Shown here: positions 25,702 through 34,198 of the stretch, piece after piece
How the letters are laid out: each line of letters starts with the position of its first letter
Numbering within the stretch: position 1 is the stretch's first letter
DNA from: Pseudoalteromonas viridis
Lineage (GTDB): Bacteria; Pseudomonadota; Gammaproteobacteria; Enterobacterales; Alteromonadaceae
Assembly: GCF_017742995.1 (NCBI RefSeq)
Contig: NZ_CP072425.1
Location: 248,001 to 312,000, forward strand
Direction of reading: 5' to 3'
DNA length: 64,000 bases
Notes under the pieces: model-generated
What the model was told of the DNA's origin: nothing
What the model saw: only the letters and a program-made list of their open reading frames with translations
Database searches by the model: none
Program-made: the position numbers and the translations under genes

Positions 25702-26538
25702 ATGGAAATGTTTTCACACATCCCCGGTTTTGTGAAATATCTCACTGCGGGTCTGGGGGCGCTCCTGGCAATACTGGGGTTATTTATAGACAAAGAAGCC
25801 CCCTACTTTAAGCTCATCGCGCCACTGTTCATTCTGCTCGTCATTTTGCTCAGTGGCGTTCAGGCCGTCGAGGGGATTGCAGCCGATAACAGCAGCAAAC
25901 AAGCTGCAAAGCAAAGAGAGAGGTTACTTGTATTACTCGACTCAACCTCAACGTCCTCACTAAAAACTTCTTCCTACTTATCGGATATTCTGCTCTCTCA
26001 GCCTCAAATATTGCGAGATTTTGGGATAAGTGAAAAAAGAGCAGGTAAACAACTGGATGAACTCTCCACCTCGGAGCTGGTAGAGGGCCAGATCCTTGAA
26101 GCAAATCGCTACAGGGGAGAACTTATCGCCCAACGTGCACCTTCAAAACGATTACAAACAACAGTCTGGTATTACAACAAAGAGCTCGACTCTGCTCAGT
26201 TACAAAGCGCATTAAAAGAGACTGGATTAAACATCACCAACAAAATAGCACAACGTTATCAAGCTGATGACCCAACCAATGCAGTCTGGTTTGGCCCTAA
26301 TGTGAACTTCAATGACTATAAAGTTGTACTGGTCAGTCTAATCAGAGCTGGCATAGATATAAAAAGAACCGGGCCTGCCTGTAAAGCCCTGCACAACAAG
26401 GTCGGCGTCATTGAAGTGGGATCCAGTGATCTAGCCGCAGGGCTGGCCGATGGTATCGTCAGGCCGACGAAATCTATTGAGCAGATCCGTAACGCGACAA
26501 GCTTTACCGATCTCAGTGACTTTACCTGCCCACCATAA
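25702..26538 (+). CDS. Membrane-anchored hypothetical protein
   Basis: A 278-residue protein with two close membrane helices near the N-terminus (about residues 8-28 and 36-58), then a helical linker (KQAAKQRERLLVLLDSTST) and a soluble C-terminal domain (about 150-278). The C-terminal part (LQTTVWYYNKELDSAQLQSALKETG, VWFGPNVNFNDYKVVLVSLIRAGIDIK) has the shape of LytR_C or SPOR-like alpha/beta modules, but no family is certain. Two cysteines are near the end. AAGGAG lies 5 nt before the ATG. It stands alone between two terminated regions. Confidence 0.7.
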   Translation: MEMFSHIPGFVKYLTAGLGALLAILGLFIDKEAPYFKLIAPLFILLVILLSGVQAVEGIAADNSSKQAAKQRERLLVLLDSTSTSSLKTSSYLSDILLSQPQILRDFGISEKRAGKQLDELSTSELVEGQILEANRYRGELIAQRAPSKRLQTTVWYYNKELDSAQLQSALKETGLNITNKIAQRYQADDPTNAVWFGPNVNFNDYKVVLVSLIRAGIDIKRTGPACKALHNKVGVIEVGSSDLAAGLADGIVRPTKSIEQIRNATSFTDLSDFTCPP

Positions 26539-26617
26539 CAGCCTTACGCAACACGCTCGCCCGCGAAAACGAGGCACTCTGCATATTGAGTCTACCCCTA
26601 TATGGGTTACTATTATA

Positions 26618-26637
26618 TACTATGTGTAATTATAGTA
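26618..26637. promoter_or_regulatory. Candidate HxlR operator and promoter region
   Basis: TACTAT and ATAGTA form an inverted repeat with an 8-nt spacer, 69 nt before the hxlR-type gene. HxlR-family regulators such as YodB bind TACT-N-AGTA dyads, so autoregulation is plausible. The gap here is otherwise AT-rich. Confidence 0.45.
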
Positions 26638-26705
26638 CTGACGTAAGCATTCAGGCGTAGATCTCGTATCCGCAGCAGAGCTTTAACCACTCAAGGAATC
26701 ACACA

Positions 26706-27092
26706 ATGGCCAATATTACCTCACCCGCTCGCCGGGTCTTTGAGCAAAACGAACGTTGCCCGATCCGCAATGTGGTCGCCCAGATAGGTGACAAATGGTC
26801 GATTTTAATTCTGTTTGCACTGGTCGATGGTCCCGATCGCTTCAACGCCCTGAAGTCACGGATCAAGGGCATATCACAGCGGATGCTGACACAGACCTTG
26901 CGTGATATGGAACGCGACGGCTATGTTAAGCGCACGGTTTATGCTGAGGTTCCCGTCAAGGTCGAATATGAGCTCACTGAGCTGGGACGCGGGCTTGCCA
27001 AATCCGCCTGGCAACTAGTCTCCTGGGCCGACGATCACTTCGATGAAATAAGCGCAGCCCGTACTCGATATGACGAGGCCAATAAGCAATAG
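26706..27092 (+). CDS. HxlR-family transcriptional regulator
   Basis: A 128-residue winged-helix regulator. The HxlR signature is complete: CPIRNVVAQIGDKWSILIL, FNALKSRIKGISQRMLTQTLRDMERDGYV, VEYELTELGRGL. A cysteine at residue 18 is at the place used for thiol or electrophile sensing in YodB and related proteins. It faces tail to tail, with a 3-nt gap, an operon for a GST, an NTF2-like protein and a tautomerase. That set suits an electrophile or aromatic stress response; control by this regulator is inferred. Confidence 0.93.
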   Translation: MANITSPARRVFEQNERCPIRNVVAQIGDKWSILILFALVDGPDRFNALKSRIKGISQRMLTQTLRDMERDGYVKRTVYAEVPVKVEYELTELGRGLAKSAWQLVSWADDHFDEISAARTRYDEANKQ

Positions 27093-27095
27093 CTG

Positions 27096-27299
27096 TTATG
27101 CTTGTCGCTGCCTGAGCGCCGTGACCTGCTCAAAGCCAATCCCCCAGTTGTCAGTAGGGACTTCGTCAATGACCACAAAGGTCGTCTGTGGATTCTTACC
27201 CAGTACATCGACCATCAGCTGGGTAGCGCCTTTGATCAGTGACTGCTTCTGCGCGTTTGTCACGCCTTCATCGGTGACTTGAATATGAATATAAGGCAT
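27096..27299 (-). CDS. 4-oxalocrotonate tautomerase family protein
   Basis: A 67-residue tautomerase. After removal of the initiator Met, the catalytic Pro-1 of the family is exposed (MPYIHIQVTDEGVTNAQKQSL). Its length and the motif TFVVIDEVPTDNWGIG fit the 4-OT-like enzymes that work as hexamers on keto-enol substrates. ATG 27299 has AGGAG 6 nt upstream; it starts 2 nt after the stop of the NTF2-like gene. It is the last gene of the GST operon. The substrate is unknown. Confidence 0.9.
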   Translation of the reverse strand: MPYIHIQVTDEGVTNAQKQSLIKGATQLMVDVLGKNPQTTFVVIDEVPTDNWGIGFEQVTALRQRQA

Positions 27300-27301
27300 A
27301 G

Positions 27302-27685
27302 TTACTCCTGAACTGTGTGTGGTAAATTTGCATACATTTTGTTGACTATCCGCCACTGCCCCTGTTCTTTCAGCAGGCCCAGAAAGTCGATATAGTGATG
27401 TTCAAACAGCGGGCATAACACCTTGACCATGGCCTGCTGCCCAAGCCAGTCTATCGCCAGTATCTGATAGGCAAATTCATCGCCTTTTTCTGCCGGTGAC
27501 GTGCGTTCGCTGACCAGTTTTAGCCATTCATCCCGAGTGCGCCTCAAACCCGGTGCTTTGAGCCAGCAGTCGGGGTGAAACAGGTTTCGTAATGTCTCAC
27601 TATCGCCCTCATGTAGCCCTGTAAAGTAACATTGCACCATGGCCCGGATCTCACTCAGCTCCCTTTTCATCTCGACGTGATCCAT
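27302..27685 (-). CDS. Nuclear transport factor 2-like (SnoaL/lumazine-binding type) protein
   Basis: A 127-residue protein with an NTF2-like cone fold: a helical start (EIRAMVQCYFTGLHEGDSETLRNLFHPDC) and C-terminal strands (AMVKVLCPLFEHHYIDFLGLLKEQGQWRIVNKMY). Such proteins bind or isomerise small hydrophobic molecules. The ATG overlaps the GST stop by one base (TAATG), and the tautomerase follows after 2 nt, so the three are a tight operon. The exact role is unknown; the set suggests detoxification of an electrophile. Confidence 0.88.
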   Translation of the reverse strand: MDHVEMKRELSEIRAMVQCYFTGLHEGDSETLRNLFHPDCWLKAPGLRRTRDEWLKLVSERTSPAEKGDEFAYQILAIDWLGQQAMVKVLCPLFEHHYIDFLGLLKEQGQWRIVNKMYANLPHTVQE

Positions 27686-28293
27686 TATGCCCCCTGCGCC
27701 TGTTCAGCCTGTAAGGCCGCAACAAAACCTGGCATGCAAGTTACCGCTTCAATCATGCTCGCAGTGCGCGGGGGTATTATGATGTCGACAGGAAAGGCTA
27801 CTCCCCAGCGCGAGTAAACAGCCAGCAAAATATCAGCGACACAGGCATGCTCGCCACCCAGAAATGGTTGAGATTGCAACTGAGATTCAACCTGCTCCCA
27901 TAACTGATTGATCGCCTTTGCGGCCGCCTCAAACAACTGCTGACGTACTGGCCCCTCCTCAGCAACGTGCGCAACAAAAAACAATTTGGAATAGGCTGGA
28001 TGCATGGTGGCATTGGCAAACAGTAAGTGCTCCACTGCACGGCGACGAGCAGGCCCCTGCTCTGTGGGAAACAAACGGCTGGGGTGCTTGCTGGTAAGGT
28101 GCAACATAATCGCAGCCCCTTCAACCAGCTTCTCGTCTCCATCTATCAGTACCGGTACCTGTAGCCCAGAGTTCACGGCGGCAAAATCACTGAGGCTGTC
28201 GACGCGGATAAGCATCACATCCTGCCTAAGCTCACGTAATACAGTGTGTACGGCCAGAGAGCAGGCTTCTTGCTTGTAGTATAGGGTGTACAT
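27685..28293 (-). CDS. Glutathione S-transferase family protein
   Basis: A 202-residue GST. The N-terminal thioredoxin-like domain begins MYTLYYKQEACSLAVHTVL, in which Ser or Cys of ACSLA would contact glutathione, and contains VPVLIDGDEKLVEGAAIMLHL (cis-Pro and the glutamyl-binding EGAAI). The C-terminal helical domain has the GGEHACVADILLAVY motif. It is the first gene of the GST/NTF2/tautomerase operon. ATG 28293 (AAGGA 8 nt upstream) begins the domain; an ATG two codons earlier is possible. It is divergent from a LysR gene. Confidence 0.92.
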   Translation of the reverse strand: MYTLYYKQEACSLAVHTVLRELRQDVMLIRVDSLSDFAAVNSGLQVPVLIDGDEKLVEGAAIMLHLTSKHPSRLFPTEQGPARRRAVEHLLFANATMHPAYSKLFFVAHVAEEGPVRQQLFEAAAKAINQLWEQVESQLQSQPFLGGEHACVADILLAVYSRWGVAFPVDIIIPPRTASMIEAVTCMPGFVAALQAEQAQGA

Positions 28294-28480
28294 AGTCATA
28301 GTCCTTCTGCTGTGTAATACAGGCGAATTCAATGTTCTTCACCTGCGGATATGTTCAACCCTGTTAGTCTATGACTTGTGCTTTGTTTGATATATAACTA
28401 CAAAAGTAACCAAGTGTTCACACACAAGAAACAGTATATCCTTGATTTGATATGCTCCATTGCCCCTAAGGATAATTTAA

Positions 28481-29383
28481 ATGAACAAGCTACGTGCCAT
28501 TGAACTCTTTGTGAAATTGGCGGAGGTTGGAAGCTTTACCCGGGTTGCTGAACAGTTCAACACATCAAAATCGATGATCAGCAAAGAGATTAGCCGCCTT
28601 GAGGATCAACTTGGTGCGCGCTTGCTCCATCGCACTACCCGCCATCTCCAGCTGACCCAAGTCGGTGAGGGCTATTTACAACGTGCCAGAGACATTCTCA
28701 GTAAACTGGAAGAAGCGGATTCCTTTGTCCTGTCAACGCAACAGGCGCCTAAGGGCAAACTAAAAATTAATTTACCTATGGTGCTTGGGATCACAGATTT
28801 GGGGAAAGTGTTTGCAGACTTTATGCAAACCTACCCGGATATAGAGCTCGACATTCATCTTGGTGATGAGGATATAGACCTGGTTGAGCAAGGGTTTGAT
28901 CTTGGTCTGCGCGCCACCAGCCGACCCATCGACAGCAATTATATTGGCCGTGAAATAACCCGTTTTGACTATCATATTTGCGCCAGCCCCGAATATCTGG
29001 CAACCAACCCAGCCATTGAACACCCGCGGGATTTAGCTCAGCATAACTGCTTTAAATACCGCTACTTTAAAGGAAAAAATATCTGGCCTTTGGATGAAGG
29101 AGTGAAGATTTCGGGCACACTAAAAGCGAACAACGTCCTGTTTATGCTGGAGTCCATTAAAGCTGGGTTGGGTATTGGTATCTTACCTGAATTTGCCTGC
29201 CGGCAAGCAATTGCGAGCAAAGAGGTAGTCAGTATTCTGCCAGACAGTAAGAAGCCACAACTCACCCTGCTGGCACTCTATCCTGCCCGCCATCACGTTC
29301 CGGCCAGCGTGTTGCAATGCATTCAGTTTTTACAGCACTGGTTTACGCATCATTATCCGGATACTGACCAGACTCTCAGCTAA
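28481..29383 (+). CDS. LysR-family transcriptional regulator (DmlR/AaeR-like)
   Basis: A 300-residue LysR regulator: HTH AIELFVKLAEVGSFTRVAEQFNTSKSMISKEISRLEDQLGARLLHRTTR, then a co-inducer domain from about residue 90 with the usual FDLGLRA and KAGLGIGILPEF segments. It belongs to the large one-domain-pair branch with DmlR and AaeR. It diverges from the GST operon across a 187-nt gap, so that operon is its likely target. The gap also holds a GTTACT half-site similar to one before the HxlR gene, so both regulators may act there. Confidence 0.92.
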   Translation: MNKLRAIELFVKLAEVGSFTRVAEQFNTSKSMISKEISRLEDQLGARLLHRTTRHLQLTQVGEGYLQRARDILSKLEEADSFVLSTQQAPKGKLKINLPMVLGITDLGKVFADFMQTYPDIELDIHLGDEDIDLVEQGFDLGLRATSRPIDSNYIGREITRFDYHICASPEYLATNPAIEHPRDLAQHNCFKYRYFKGKNIWPLDEGVKISGTLKANNVLFMLESIKAGLGIGILPEFACRQAIASKEVVSILPDSKKPQLTLLALYPARHHVPASVLQCIQFLQHWFTHHYPDTDQTLS

Positions 29384-29396
29384 CCTATGAACCTGC

Positions 29397-30104
29397 TCAA
29401 AACGCCAGCTCAATCACCCGCAATAGCTGAGATTCGTCTCCCTGCACCAGTACTTTGCCTTGCGGGTCAACAATCAGGCTGTTGCCAATAAAGCGCACTC
29501 CCGTATTACAGTCGTGATCCATCCCCAGGCGGTTGGCTGCGATCACATACACGCCGTAGTCTTTGGCCGCCTGTTTGATCACTGCCAGGCTGTCTTCTCC
29601 ACAAAAGTTCGACGGATTAAGAATGATCTGCACGCCCTGCTCTTTGAGGCTGGCCAGGCCATCTTCAAACCAGATGTCGTAACACAGCAGGACGCCTATT
29701 TTGACCCCCTGGACGTCATACACGCAGAAGTCTTTACCAGGCACAAACCGTGACTGATCAGTCGGTGCGAGGTGCACTTTGCGATGCACACCGAGCAGAC
29801 CATCGGGGCCTGCAAGCAGAGTACTGTTATAGAGCTGTCCCTCATAGCATTCGGCCAGCCCGGCAACGATACATGCCGACTTTTCCTGAGCCAGGGTTTG
29901 CAGCAGCTGTGAAGATGGCCCATGATACAGGTCTTCGGCCAATTCACTGACCTGATGGCGGTCGAAGAAAATACTCCCCGTGGTGCACAACTCAGGCAGC
30001 AGCATCAGGTCGAATTCATGACTTGTCAGCGCAGCTCGGATGGCATCACGGTTTTGCTGAGGCTCGGCGAACGCGACATCAAACTGAAAAAAACCAATTT
30101 TCAT
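29397..30104 (-). CDS. Carbon-nitrogen hydrolase (nitrilase superfamily)
   Basis: A 235-residue amidase-type enzyme. The catalytic triad is visible: E38 in LLPELCTTG, K109 in VHRKVHL and C141 in VLLCYDIWFED. The length and the 'QFDVAFAEPQQNRDAI' start fit the omega-amidase/predicted amidohydrolase branch, which removes ammonia from small amides. ATG 30104 is preferred over the adjacent ATG because AAGGA is 5 nt away. The AlkB-like gene lies 15 nt upstream on the same strand, so they may be co-transcribed. Substrate not inferable. Confidence 0.9.
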   Translation of the reverse strand: MKIGFFQFDVAFAEPQQNRDAIRAALTSHEFDLMLLPELCTTGSIFFDRHQVSELAEDLYHGPSSQLLQTLAQEKSACIVAGLAECYEGQLYNSTLLAGPDGLLGVHRKVHLAPTDQSRFVPGKDFCVYDVQGVKIGVLLCYDIWFEDGLASLKEQGVQIILNPSNFCGEDSLAVIKQAAKDYGVYVIAANRLGMDHDCNTGVRFIGNSLIVDPQGKVLVQGDESQLLRVIELAF

Positions 30105-30119
30105 CATATTCCTTACAGG

Positions 30120-30704
30120 CTAGTACGGACCAAACTGACGAAAAGTCAGGTTAAAACGGGGGCCGGCTCCGGGTGCCCTTGGCACCGCATGCTGATACTG
30201 TGTCTGAAAACCACTGCCCATGATAAACAAAGAGCCGTTTTCCAGCTCAATTGAGTGTAGATCCTGATGATCCGCCTGACTACGGACCTGAAAAGTCCGT
30301 TTTGCGCCTATGCTCAAAGACGGGATCACCTTGGTTGACCCGAATGCGGATAAATCACAGTGGAAATCCATCCACTCGTCTCCGTCTGGGTAATAAATAC
30401 ACACGCACACGGGAAAACTGAGTCCGGTGCGTTCAACAAGGCGTTGATGAATGGTATCGATTAAGGGAAACCAGGGGGATTGCCTGCCGTGGTGTCGCTC
30501 AAACTGGCCGGATGCGATGAGCTCAGGAGATAGCAGGTTCATTTTCCAGGGCAAAATTGCTACATCAGAGCCATCCGCCATCTTGATGGTTTCTGGTTGT
30601 GACAAGTCGAAGTGCTCGCTGAGCCACTGAAATAACGCCTGGCTTTCTGAGTCGCTAAGAAACCCGGGCTCGTAGCTTGATTCACATTGCAATGGCAACG
30701 TCAT
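30120..30704 (-). CDS. AlkB-like 2-oxoglutarate/Fe(II) dioxygenase
   Basis: A 194-residue member of the AlkB family, which removes alkyl groups from DNA or RNA bases by oxidation. Iron ligands are H115 and D117 in DFHCDLSAFG and H172 in QHAVPRAP; R183 in PRFNLTFRQF fits 2-oxoglutarate binding. The order and spacing follow the plant and bacterial ALKBH2-like group (PDGDEWMDFHCD). No Ada-type regulator is adjacent. The nitrilase gene follows after 15 nt. Confidence 0.9.
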   Translation of the reverse strand: MTLPLQCESSYEPGFLSDSESQALFQWLSEHFDLSQPETIKMADGSDVAILPWKMNLLSPELIASGQFERHHGRQSPWFPLIDTIHQRLVERTGLSFPVCVCIYYPDGDEWMDFHCDLSAFGSTKVIPSLSIGAKRTFQVRSQADHQDLHSIELENGSLFIMGSGFQTQYQHAVPRAPGAGPRFNLTFRQFGPY

Positions 30705-30858
30705 AGCTCATTCCTTTTTGCGCGTCTGGTAACCTGCACTGTTACCGATCCCCGTGCAACTGTCAATAACACCCCGTTACACATTTTGTGATTGGCGTTT
30801 TCGCCTGTCGCTAGGTAAAATGTCGGCCCTTGAAGTCGATGCCAGTTGCAGGTTATTT

Positions 30859-31512
30859 GTGTTAGTCAATTACGCTCCCCCCACCGATCCTTATCTTGAT
30901 ATTCTCTATCAGGACGACCACATGCTGGTGTTAAATAAACCCAGTGGCTTGCTGAGCGTACCGGGTAAAGATCCAAAACACTGGGACAGCGTGATCAGCC
31001 GGGTGAACCTCGTCTACCCGAATGCAAAGATAGTTCATCGACTGGATATGGCCACATCTGGGGTGCTATGCCTGGCAATGCACAAAGCTGCACATCGCTT
31101 TCTCAGCATTCAGTTTCAGGACCGCCTGACCGCCAAACGCTATATTGCCCGGGTCCATGGCAGGTTAGCTCAGTCCAGCGGCTCGGTAGACCTGCCTCTG
31201 ATCTGCGACTGGCCAAACCGCCCAAAACAAATGGTCTGTCACGAGACTGGCAAGCCTTCGCTGACGCATTTTGAAGTGTTATCCCACGAGGCACACGCCA
31301 CCCGGGTTAAATTAACGCCCATCACCGGACGCTCACATCAGTTGCGTGTACACATGCTGTCTCTGGGTCACCCCATTTTGGGCGACCGGCTTTATGCGCA
31401 GGACGAGGCACTGGCAGCAGCGCCCCGGCTGCAATTGCATGCCGAGATGCTGCAGATCTGTCACCCAATATCAGAGCAAATGATGACCTTTACAGCGCCG
31501 GTGCCGTTTTAA
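30859..31512 (+). CDS. rluA: RluA family rRNA/tRNA pseudouridine synthase
   Basis: A 217-residue pseudouridine synthase very like E. coli RluA (219 residues), which modifies U746 of 23S rRNA and U32 of some tRNAs. Shared segments include LDILYQDDH, LNKPSGLLSVPGK, the catalytic motif HRLDMATSG (D63), LPLICDWPNRPKQ, PITGRSHQLRVHML and HPILGDRLYA. I chose GTG 30859 because it matches the RluA N-terminus and has CAGG 6 nt upstream; an ATG 35 codons earlier adds sequence not seen in the family. Its 3' end overlaps the convergent M20 peptidase gene by 23 nt. Confidence 0.93.
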   Translation: MLVNYAPPTDPYLDILYQDDHMLVLNKPSGLLSVPGKDPKHWDSVISRVNLVYPNAKIVHRLDMATSGVLCLAMHKAAHRFLSIQFQDRLTAKRYIARVHGRLAQSSGSVDLPLICDWPNRPKQMVCHETGKPSLTHFEVLSHEAHATRVKLTPITGRSHQLRVHMLSLGHPILGDRLYAQDEALAAAPRLQLHAEMLQICHPISEQMMTFTAPVPF

Positions 31513-32815
31513 ACAAGTCCAGCGCGCTGGCCGTCATCGCGCGCACACCGGTTTTGATAGTCAGCGGATAATCTGGCGCAAACTTGCTTGAATGCAGCGA
31601 TGGCAAAGGCTCACCCGAAAACTGGGCCTGACGATAAGCGTCTGGCTCAACGCCACCCAGCCAGAAGATGGTTGCCGGGATATTTTCCGGCGTGCGACCG
31701 TACAAACCAAAGTCTTCCCCTGCCATCACAGGCTCTGCTTTGACAACCTGTTCATCGCCCAGCTCGGCACGAATGCTTTTTTCTACCCGCACGGCCAGCT
31801 CAGGCGTATTGTAGGTTGACGGAATGCTTTCTTCTTCATGCACATACACGATGGGAGCCAGTTCTGGCGGCAGCCCCGCACTTTGTGCAATCCCTTTAGT
31901 CATGCGCTCCAGCGCGGCAATTTGCTGTTCACGTACTGCGGGGTCGTAAGAGCGCAGTGTCAGCTGGAGTTTGACTTCATTAGAAATGATATTGTGCTTC
32001 GAGCCGCCGTGAATGGACCCCACCGTGATCACTGAGGGCTTCAGTGGTGAGATCTCCCGGCTGGTAATGGTTTGCGCCGCCAGTACAATGCGTGATGCCA
32101 ACACCACAGGGTCTACCGTGGTATGAGGATAAGCACCGTGACCGCCTTTACCGCGAACTATAATGTCTACCGAGTCAACATTGGCCAGTGCATAGCCCGG
32201 TGCAATGGCCACCTGACCGGCTGGCAAAGAGGCACTGACATGCAGCCCAAGTACATGGTCGGGTTTGGCAAAGCGGCTAAATAATCCCTCTTTGAGCATG
32301 GCTTTGGCGCCCGCGCCCACTTCTTCTGCCGGTTGCGCCACCATCATTAATGTGCCCTGCCACTGATCGCGGTTATTCGCCAGCTGCTGGGCGGTGCCGA
32401 TAAAACTGGTCATATGAATGTCATGGCCACAGCCATGCATCACCCCGACTTCATTATTGCTGGCATCTTTCACCCGCACTTTAGAGGCATAGGGTTTGCC
32501 GGTTTGCTCGACAATCGGTAAGCCATCGGTATCGGCGCGGATCATCACCGTTGGCCCCTCACCGTTGCGCAGCAGTGCCACCACGCCATGACCACCAATC
32601 TGCTCGGTGACCTCAAAGCCCAGTTGTTTAAGCTCAGACGCCAGCCGCTTGGCCGTCTGCGCCTCCTGATAAGAAAGTTCGGGGTTCTGATGCAAGTGTA
32701 AATAGAGTGCTTCAAGCTCAGGTAAAGCCCGCGCAACTTCGGTATCCAGTTGATAAGCCAGCGCGCCATGGCTTGCCAGCACCAGTGATAATGCAGATAG
32801 TAGTGTTTTCATCAT
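31490..32815 (-). CDS. Exported M20 family amidohydrolase (HipO-like)
   Basis: A 441-residue zinc peptidase/amidase of family M20D. The signal peptide is MMKTLLSALSLVLASHGALA. The catalytic domain opens with LHQNPELSYQE; zinc ligands lie in MIRADTDGLP, VMHGCGHDIHM and QPAEEVGAG; a dimerisation domain follows (about 200-310), with MAGEDFGLYG late in the protein. Related enzymes cleave N-acyl amino acids, hippurate or indole-acetyl conjugates; an exported form may act on peptides or N-acyl amino acids. A paralogue with the same layout lies at 61534-62829. No clear Shine-Dalgarno site. The 3' end overlaps rluA. Confidence 0.92.
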   Translation of the reverse strand: MMKTLLSALSLVLASHGALAYQLDTEVARALPELEALYLHLHQNPELSYQEAQTAKRLASELKQLGFEVTEQIGGHGVVALLRNGEGPTVMIRADTDGLPIVEQTGKPYASKVRVKDASNNEVGVMHGCGHDIHMTSFIGTAQQLANNRDQWQGTLMMVAQPAEEVGAGAKAMLKEGLFSRFAKPDHVLGLHVSASLPAGQVAIAPGYALANVDSVDIIVRGKGGHGAYPHTTVDPVVLASRIVLAAQTITSREISPLKPSVITVGSIHGGSKHNIISNEVKLQLTLRSYDPAVREQQIAALERMTKGIAQSAGLPPELAPIVYVHEEESIPSTYNTPELAVRVEKSIRAELGDEQVVKAEPVMAGEDFGLYGRTPENIPATIFWLGGVEPDAYRQAQFSGEPLPSLHSSKFAPDYPLTIKTGVRAMTASALDLFKTAPAL

Positions 32816-32986
32816 TGTTATTCTTAGTGTTTTTAAGGGATAACCAGCTTGCGAAGAATTACTATAAAATGCAACCTCTTTGCGTTATCACGGTGGTGAT
32901 ACCGAGGATAAACATAGCGGAATATTCCTTTCTTTCTGCTTAAGCTTTGCTAAGCTTAAAGTCTGAACCACTATCTTACAGCGCCC

Positions 32987-34189
32987 GTGAAAACGATAAT
33001 AATCAGCAACTTAAAACCAGGCATGTTCGTTGTCAGCGTGACCCGACAAGCCGGTCATGTGCGCGTCAAAAGCCAGGGCTGGGTACGTACGCAGGGCGCC
33101 ATTGAGGCTTTGCAAAAAGCCGGCGTGCTGGAAGTCGAAATCGACCCGGATAAAACCTTACAGGCCAAGCAGCAAACACAACCCGAGCACAGCGAAGCTG
33201 CCCAGCAAGACAATGTCACTGTCCACGACCCCTGGCACAAAACCACCAGTGTTGACGCCGAGCTGGACCTGGCCACCGCCTTGTATGAAGAGGCTAAGGG
33301 AATTCAGGAGAGAGCCTTTGCGGATGTCAAAGCAGGCAAGGCCATCGCCGTCGAAGAATTTAAACAAACCGCGTCGGGGTTCATAGATTCGATATTTCGC
33401 AATCAGGACGCCCTGGCATGCATTGCCCGGATCCGCGAAAAAGACAGCTACCTGCTCGAACACTCTTTAAACGTCTCAATTTTAATGAGTATTTTCGCTA
33501 AACACCTTGGTCTGGAGCGAAATATTATAGAGCAGCTGGCCACCGGCGCGCTGTTACACGATATTGGCAAAATTCAAATCTCCAACGAGATCCTCAATAA
33601 GCCCGGAAAGCTCAGTGACGATGAATATAACTTAATGAAGGATCACGCCAAATACAGCTATGACATTGTTGCCCAAAGCGGGCTCGGACAGATAGCCACT
33701 GAAATTGCCGGGTTTCACCATGAACGACTGGACGGCAGTGGCTACCCATTTGGTAAAAAAGCCGACGAGCTGTCTCAGTATGTTCGCATGGCGGCCATTG
33801 TGGATGTGTATGATGCGCTGACCGCCGAGCGGGTGTATAAGGTCGGCCTGACCCCAATCCGCGCCTTTCGCATTTTAAAAGAAGGCACGCCGGATCATTA
33901 TGATGCAGATCTGCTGGCACACTTTATCAATTGCATTGGGGTCTACCCGGTGGGCACCCTGGTAAAACTCAAAAGTGAGCGTATTGGCATTGTCGCCTCA
34001 AGTAACCCAAGAGAGCCACTTAAGCCGGTGGTGAAAGTGTTTTATCACGCCAAAAACATGCTGTACACCGAAGTTAAAGACATCGACCTGGCCGACAAGC
34101 GTGTGACCGATGAGCTGGAAGCGGCGATAAAACCAGAAGAGTTCAGCATTGACCTGATCCGCTTTTTCCGCCACACCATGATGCCTTAA
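32987..34189 (+). CDS. HD-GYP domain cyclic-di-GMP phosphodiesterase with DUF3391
   Basis: A 400-residue cytoplasmic protein. Residues 1-110 are the DUF3391 domain (LKPGMFVVSVTR); residues 140-330 are the HD-GYP domain with H159, the HD pair at 191-192 (HDIGKIQIS) and HHERLDGSGYP at 244-254. The HD-GYP consensus is intact, so the protein should hydrolyse c-di-GMP and thus favour motility over biofilm. The start is GTG 32987. It ends tail to tail with gspB, 9 nt apart. In this window it is the only c-di-GMP gene, located about 6 kb from the exopolysaccharide locus. Confidence 0.93.
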   Translation: MKTIIISNLKPGMFVVSVTRQAGHVRVKSQGWVRTQGAIEALQKAGVLEVEIDPDKTLQAKQQTQPEHSEAAQQDNVTVHDPWHKTTSVDAELDLATALYEEAKGIQERAFADVKAGKAIAVEEFKQTASGFIDSIFRNQDALACIARIREKDSYLLEHSLNVSILMSIFAKHLGLERNIIEQLATGALLHDIGKIQISNEILNKPGKLSDDEYNLMKDHAKYSYDIVAQSGLGQIATEIAGFHHERLDGSGYPFGKKADELSQYVRMAAIVDVYDALTAERVYKVGLTPIRAFRILKEGTPDHYDADLLAHFINCIGVYPVGTLVKLKSERIGIVASSNPREPLKPVVKVFYHAKNMLYTEVKDIDLADKRVTDELEAAIKPEEFSIDLIRFFRHTMMP

Positions 34190-34198
34190 CAGATGTTA

